Part shown: positions 60,825 to 64,000 of the stretch, in pieces
Layout of the letters: every line of letters begins with the position of its first letter
Numbering within the stretch: the stretch's first letter is position 1
Assembly (NCBI RefSeq): GCF_000166295.1
Contig: NC_017506.1
Span: 62,001 to 126,000 of the forward strand
Length of the DNA: 64,000 nucleotides
Direction: 5' to 3'
DNA from: Marinobacter adhaerens HP15
GTDB taxonomy: Bacteria; Pseudomonadota; Gammaproteobacteria; Pseudomonadales; Oleiphilaceae
Position numbers and translations under genes: made by a program
The notes under the pieces: generated by a model
Told to the model about the DNA's origin: nothing
What the model saw: the letters and a program-made list of their open reading frames with translations, nothing else
Databases searched by the model: none

Positions 60825-63800
60825 ATGTTCAACCGAGTTGTCGACTGGGCGGTTCAGAACCGCCTGTTGGTTCTTATTGCGCTAGCAGTGCTTATCGCCA
60901 CGGCCGCGTTTCAGATCCCAAAACTGAATCTTGATGCCTTCCCTGACGTTACAAACGTCCAGGTCGCTGTTAACACAGAGGCGCCCGGACTTGCGGCTGA
61001 GGAGGTCGAGCAGCTGATCACCTATCCCATTGAAGCGGTGATGTATGCGTTGCCGGATGTTGAGGAGGTTCGATCCATTTCCAAAACCGGGTTGTCCGGT
61101 GTCACCGTGGTCTTTAAAGAGGGCACGGATATCTATTTCGCGCGTCAACTGGTGTTCGAGCGGTTGCAGGCCGCGCGGGAGCTGATTCCGGACGGGGTCG
61201 GGGTGCCTGAAATGGGCCCGAATACGTCCGGTCTCGGCCAAGTCTACCAGTACTTGTTGATAGCGGACCCGAATTCGGGGTACGACGCAATGGAATTGCG
61301 CAGCTTGCACGACTGGCTGGTCAAACTGTTGCTGATACCGGCCGAAGGGGTTACAGAAATCCTGTCGTTTGGCGGAGAAGTTCGCCAGTACCAGGTGAAC
61401 CTGAATCCGGCTCGAATGTTGTCCTATGACTTATCACAGAATGACGTCATGCATGCCCTGGAAAACAACAACTCCAATGTTGGGGGCTGGTATATGGGCC
61501 GCGGACAGGAGCAGTTGGTTATTCGCGGTATGGGATGGCTGGGCAATGGCGAGCAGGGGCTGGAGCAGATCCGTCAGGTACCCGTTAAAACCAGTGACGG
61601 CATCACAGTAACCGTGGACGATGTCGCTCAGGTGGGACTTGGCACTGAAATTCGCCAGGGTGCGGTGACCATGACCCGGAAGGACGAAGACGGTCAAGTT
61701 GAACAACTGGGTGAAGTGGTTTCTGGCATTGTACTCAAACGAATGGGGGCCAACACAAAAGCCACCATCGACGGCATCGAGGCTCGCATTGAGCGCATAA
61801 ATCAGGCGCTTCCGAGTGGGGTTCGTTTTGAGCCCTATTACAACCAGGCGGATCTGGTGACCAAGGCAGTAGAGACGGTGACGAATGCGCTTTTGTTGGC
61901 TTTTGTGTTTATTGCGATTGTGCTTGCTCTCTTCCTGATGAATCTGCGAGCAACAACGCTCGTGCTGCTTTCAATACCGATTTCCATCGGTATTGCCCTG
62001 ATGATCATGGCCTGGTTCGGTCTCTCGGCCAACTTGATGTCTCTGGGCGGCATTGCTGTGGCAATTGGCATGCTGGTGGACGGCTCTGTTGTTATGGTCG
62101 AGAACATGTTCAAACATCTGACGCATCCCGATGCTGAGCATGACGCCCATCGAGATGAATTGATTGAAAACGACCCCGATCCGTTGGACGCGTCACACGA
62201 TGATCATGGCATTGCGCTCAGACTCCAGGAAGCCGGCCGGGAAGTGGCGCGCCCCATCTTTTTCGCCACGGCGATTATCTTGGTCGTTTTCATGCCTCTG
62301 TTCAGCTTTGAAGGTGTGGAAGCCAAGCTGTTCCAGCCAATGGCGATCAGCATCATGCTGGCCATTGTGTCCGCTGTGATCGTTGCTCTGATCGTCGTGC
62401 CTGCGTTGGCTTCGTTTGTGTTTCGCAAGGGTATCCGGGAACGGGAAAGCTTCGTTTTAAAACCTCTTGAGAAGCTTTATCGCCAGGGCCTTGACTGGTC
62501 GCTGAAACACACCCGATCTGTTGTCGGTGCTGCCGCTGTTCTTGTGGTGCTGGCGGCCCTGGTCGTGCCGCGACTCGGCACTGAGTTTGTCCCTGAACTG
62601 GAAGAAGGGACGATCAACCTCCGGGTGACGCTGGCCCCTTCATCAAGCCTTGATACGGCGATTGAAGTTGCGCCAAAACTGGAAGCCATGTTGATGGAAT
62701 TTCCAGAAGTGACTTACGCTCTGTCCCGGGCTGGTCGAGCAGAAATAGGGGGCGACCCGGAGCCCGTCAACAACATAGAGATCTATATTGGCTTAAAGCC
62801 AACTTCGGAGTGGACCAGCGCCAGTAATCGCTACGAATTGCAGGCCCTGTTTGAGGAGAAGCTCGAACAGCACCCGGGGCTACTGTTTAACTTTTCTCAG
62901 CCTATCGCGACTCGGGTTGATGAATTGTTGTCAGGTGTTCGTGCGCAGTTGGCCATCAAACTCTTTGGCCCGGATCTCGACGTACTGGCGGAGAAAGGCC
63001 AGCAGATTGAAGCGGCGGTCCGAACAGTTCAGGGAACACGAGACGTCGCCATGGAGCAGATTGCTGGTGAAGCGCAGTTGGTGGTTCAGCCTGACCGTCA
63101 GGCACTCTCCCGGTACGGACTCGCCGTGTCTGATGTGATGAGTGTCGTCCGGGATGGACTGGGTGGTGCCGCCGCAGGCCAGATCATCAACGGAAATGAG
63201 CGGTACGATATCTATGTGCGTCTGGCCAAACGTTTCCGGGAGGACCGGGATGCCATTGCCGATCTCAGGTTACAAGCGCCGTCCGGGGCCTGGGTGAGAC
63301 TCGGTGATGTGGCCGATGTGTCTATTGAGTCCGGCCCGCCTCAGGTGCGCCGCGATGACGTGCAGCGCCGTGTGGTCATTCAGTCCAATGTGCAGGGTCG
63401 TGACATGGGCAGTGTGGTTGCCGATATTCAAGATACCATCGCGTCAGAAGTGAACCTTCCCCCCGGCTATTCGGTGGATATTGGTGGTCAATTTGAAAAC
63501 CAGCAGCGAGCTCAGAAGCGATTGGCCATTGTGGTTCCTGTATCCTTGGGTCTGATTGCGTTGTTGTTGTACTTTGCTTTCAGTTCGGTTGGTCAGGCGC
63601 TGCTGATTCTTGTCAACGTACCGCTTGCTGTCATTGGTGGCGTCTTTTCACTCTGGATCTCCGGCCAGTACCTTTCCGTGCCCAGTTCCGTTGGATTTAT
63701 CACACTGTTTGGTGTGGCGGTGCTTAACGGAGTCGTTATGGTCGAAAGCATCAATCAGCGAATACAGGATGGGTTAAGCGTGGATGCCGCGGTGTTTGAA

Positions 63801-64000
63801 GGTGCCGTCTCCCGTTTGCGTCCTGTCTTGATGACAGCAATAACCTCGGCACTCGGTTTGATACCGATGCTATTGTCGACGGGCGTGGGTGCGGAAATCC
63901 AGAAGCCATTGGCCAGCGTGATTGTAGGTGGTCTCGTGACTGCGACTTTCCTAACGCTTTTTGTTTTGCCGGCTCTATTCACGCGCTTCTCAAGGGCTAA
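60825..64000 (+). CDS. CzcA-type heavy-metal RND efflux pump (system 2), cut by window end
   Basis: The frame from the ATG at 60825 (after GGGAG) stays open to the last base, giving at least 1058 residues, so only a few C-terminal residues can be missing. It shows the duplicated RND plan, starting VDWAVQNRLLVLIALAVLIATAAF. The helix 4 motif is AIGMLVDGSVVMVEN (about residues 411-425); again the first Asp of the DFG part is absent. The cytoplasmic loop after it contains a His/Asp-rich insert of about 30 residues (HPDAEHDAHRDEL, DASHDDHG), not present in system 1. Confidence 0.94.
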   Translation, partial: MFNRVVDWAVQNRLLVLIALAVLIATAAFQIPKLNLDAFPDVTNVQVAVNTEAPGLAAEEVEQLITYPIEAVMYALPDVEEVRSISKTGLSGVTVVFKEGTDIYFARQLVFERLQAARELIPDGVGVPEMGPNTSGLGQVYQYLLIADPNSGYDAMELRSLHDWLVKLLLIPAEGVTEILSFGGEVRQYQVNLNPARMLSYDLSQNDVMHALENNNSNVGGWYMGRGQEQLVIRGMGWLGNGEQGLEQIRQVPVKTSDGITVTVDDVAQVGLGTEIRQGAVTMTRKDEDGQVEQLGEVVSGIVLKRMGANTKATIDGIEARIERINQALPSGVRFEPYYNQADLVTKAVETVTNALLLAFVFIAIVLALFLMNLRATTLVLLSIPISIGIALMIMAWFGLSANLMSLGGIAVAIGMLVDGSVVMVENMFKHLTHPDAEHDAHRDELIENDPDPLDASHDDHGIALRLQEAGREVARPIFFATAIILVVFMPLFSFEGVEAKLFQPMAISIMLAIVSAVIVALIVVPALASFVFRKGIRERESFVLKPLEKLYRQGLDWSLKHTRSVVGAAAVLVVLAALVVPRLGTEFVPELEEGTINLRVTLAPSSSLDTAIEVAPKLEAMLMEFPEVTYALSRAGRAEIGGDPEPVNNIEIYIGLKPTSEWTSASNRYELQALFEEKLEQHPGLLFNFSQPIATRVDELLSGVRAQLAIKLFGPDLDVLAEKGQQIEAAVRTVQGTRDVAMEQIAGEAQLVVQPDRQALSRYGLAVSDVMSVVRDGLGGAAAGQIINGNERYDIYVRLAKRFREDRDAIADLRLQAPSGAWVRLGDVADVSIESGPPQVRRDDVQRRVVIQSNVQGRDMGSVVADIQDTIASEVNLPPGYSVDIGGQFENQQRAQKRLAIVVPVSLGLIALLLYFAFSSVGQALLILVNVPLAVIGGVFSLWISGQYLSVPSSVGFITLFGVAVLNGVVMVESINQRIQDGLSVDAAVFEGAVSRLRPVLMTAITSALGLIPMLLSTGVGAEIQKPLASVIVGGLVTATFLTLFVLPALFTRFSRA

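Noticed and set aside
1..64000. CRISPR arrays, cas genes and classical restriction-modification genes
   Set aside because: No regularly spaced repeats and no protein with Cas, methylase or restriction motifs were found.

Overview
The window looks like chromosomal DNA of a marine gammaproteobacterium. A Marinobacter-like or related Pseudomonadota host is my inference. It rests on the Pseudomonas-style bkdR/bkd layout, DcaP-type and general porins, the FolE/FolM pterin pair and the gene content and codon use. No rRNA, tRNA or CRISPR array was found.

Region 1 (1-14.6 kb, core metabolism). An acyl-CoA dehydrogenase end, a double-Cache lipoprotein candidate, folE and an SDR gene come first. An Lrp-type bkdR then faces a complete branched-chain 2-oxoacid dehydrogenase operon (E1 alpha, E1 beta, E2, E3). 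A CYTH protein, folM and a PAS-PAS-GGDEF-EAL membrane protein follow.

Region 2 (14.6-28.9 kb, genomic island). This is a gene-poor, patchwork stretch with two separate mobility modules. The first is a plus-strand overlapping operon: a ParB-like gene with a second ParB-like paralogue just upstream, a 769-aa tyrosine recombinase, a 1116-aa tyrosine recombinase and a small gene with a VapB-antitoxin-like tail. The second is a compact minus-strand Xis-Int-unknown-unknown operon, divergent from a small Xre regulator across two operator-like palindromes. The first module is the best candidate for a poorly described system.

Region 3 (28.9-41.3 kb, metal and thiol-redox accessory region). Two related modules carry Sco-type copper chaperones and DsbA-like proteins. 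One also holds CcdA, DsbB, a CDF transporter and DUF3703; the other holds CtaG. A ZntR-like MerR regulator, two more CDF transporters with a second lspA, a wrecked arsenite permease gene, a Met/His-rich periplasmic protein and an SRPBCC/saccharopine-dehydrogenase-like pair complete it. Three promoters share the 19-bp-spacer, dyad architecture of MerR-controlled promoters.

Region 4 (41.3-49 kb, envelope). Three outer-membrane beta-barrel genes, a secreted protein of unknown role, a histidine kinase without a neighbouring response regulator and a small secreted protein, several followed by clear hairpin terminators.

Region 5 (49-64 kb, metal efflux). Two CzcCBA-type HME-RND systems, the first followed by a PII-like gene and the second running off the right edge. 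They flank an IS transposase remnant and a TonB-dependent receptor. Regions 3 and 5 together suggest a habitat with divalent-metal and copper stress; this is inference from gene content.
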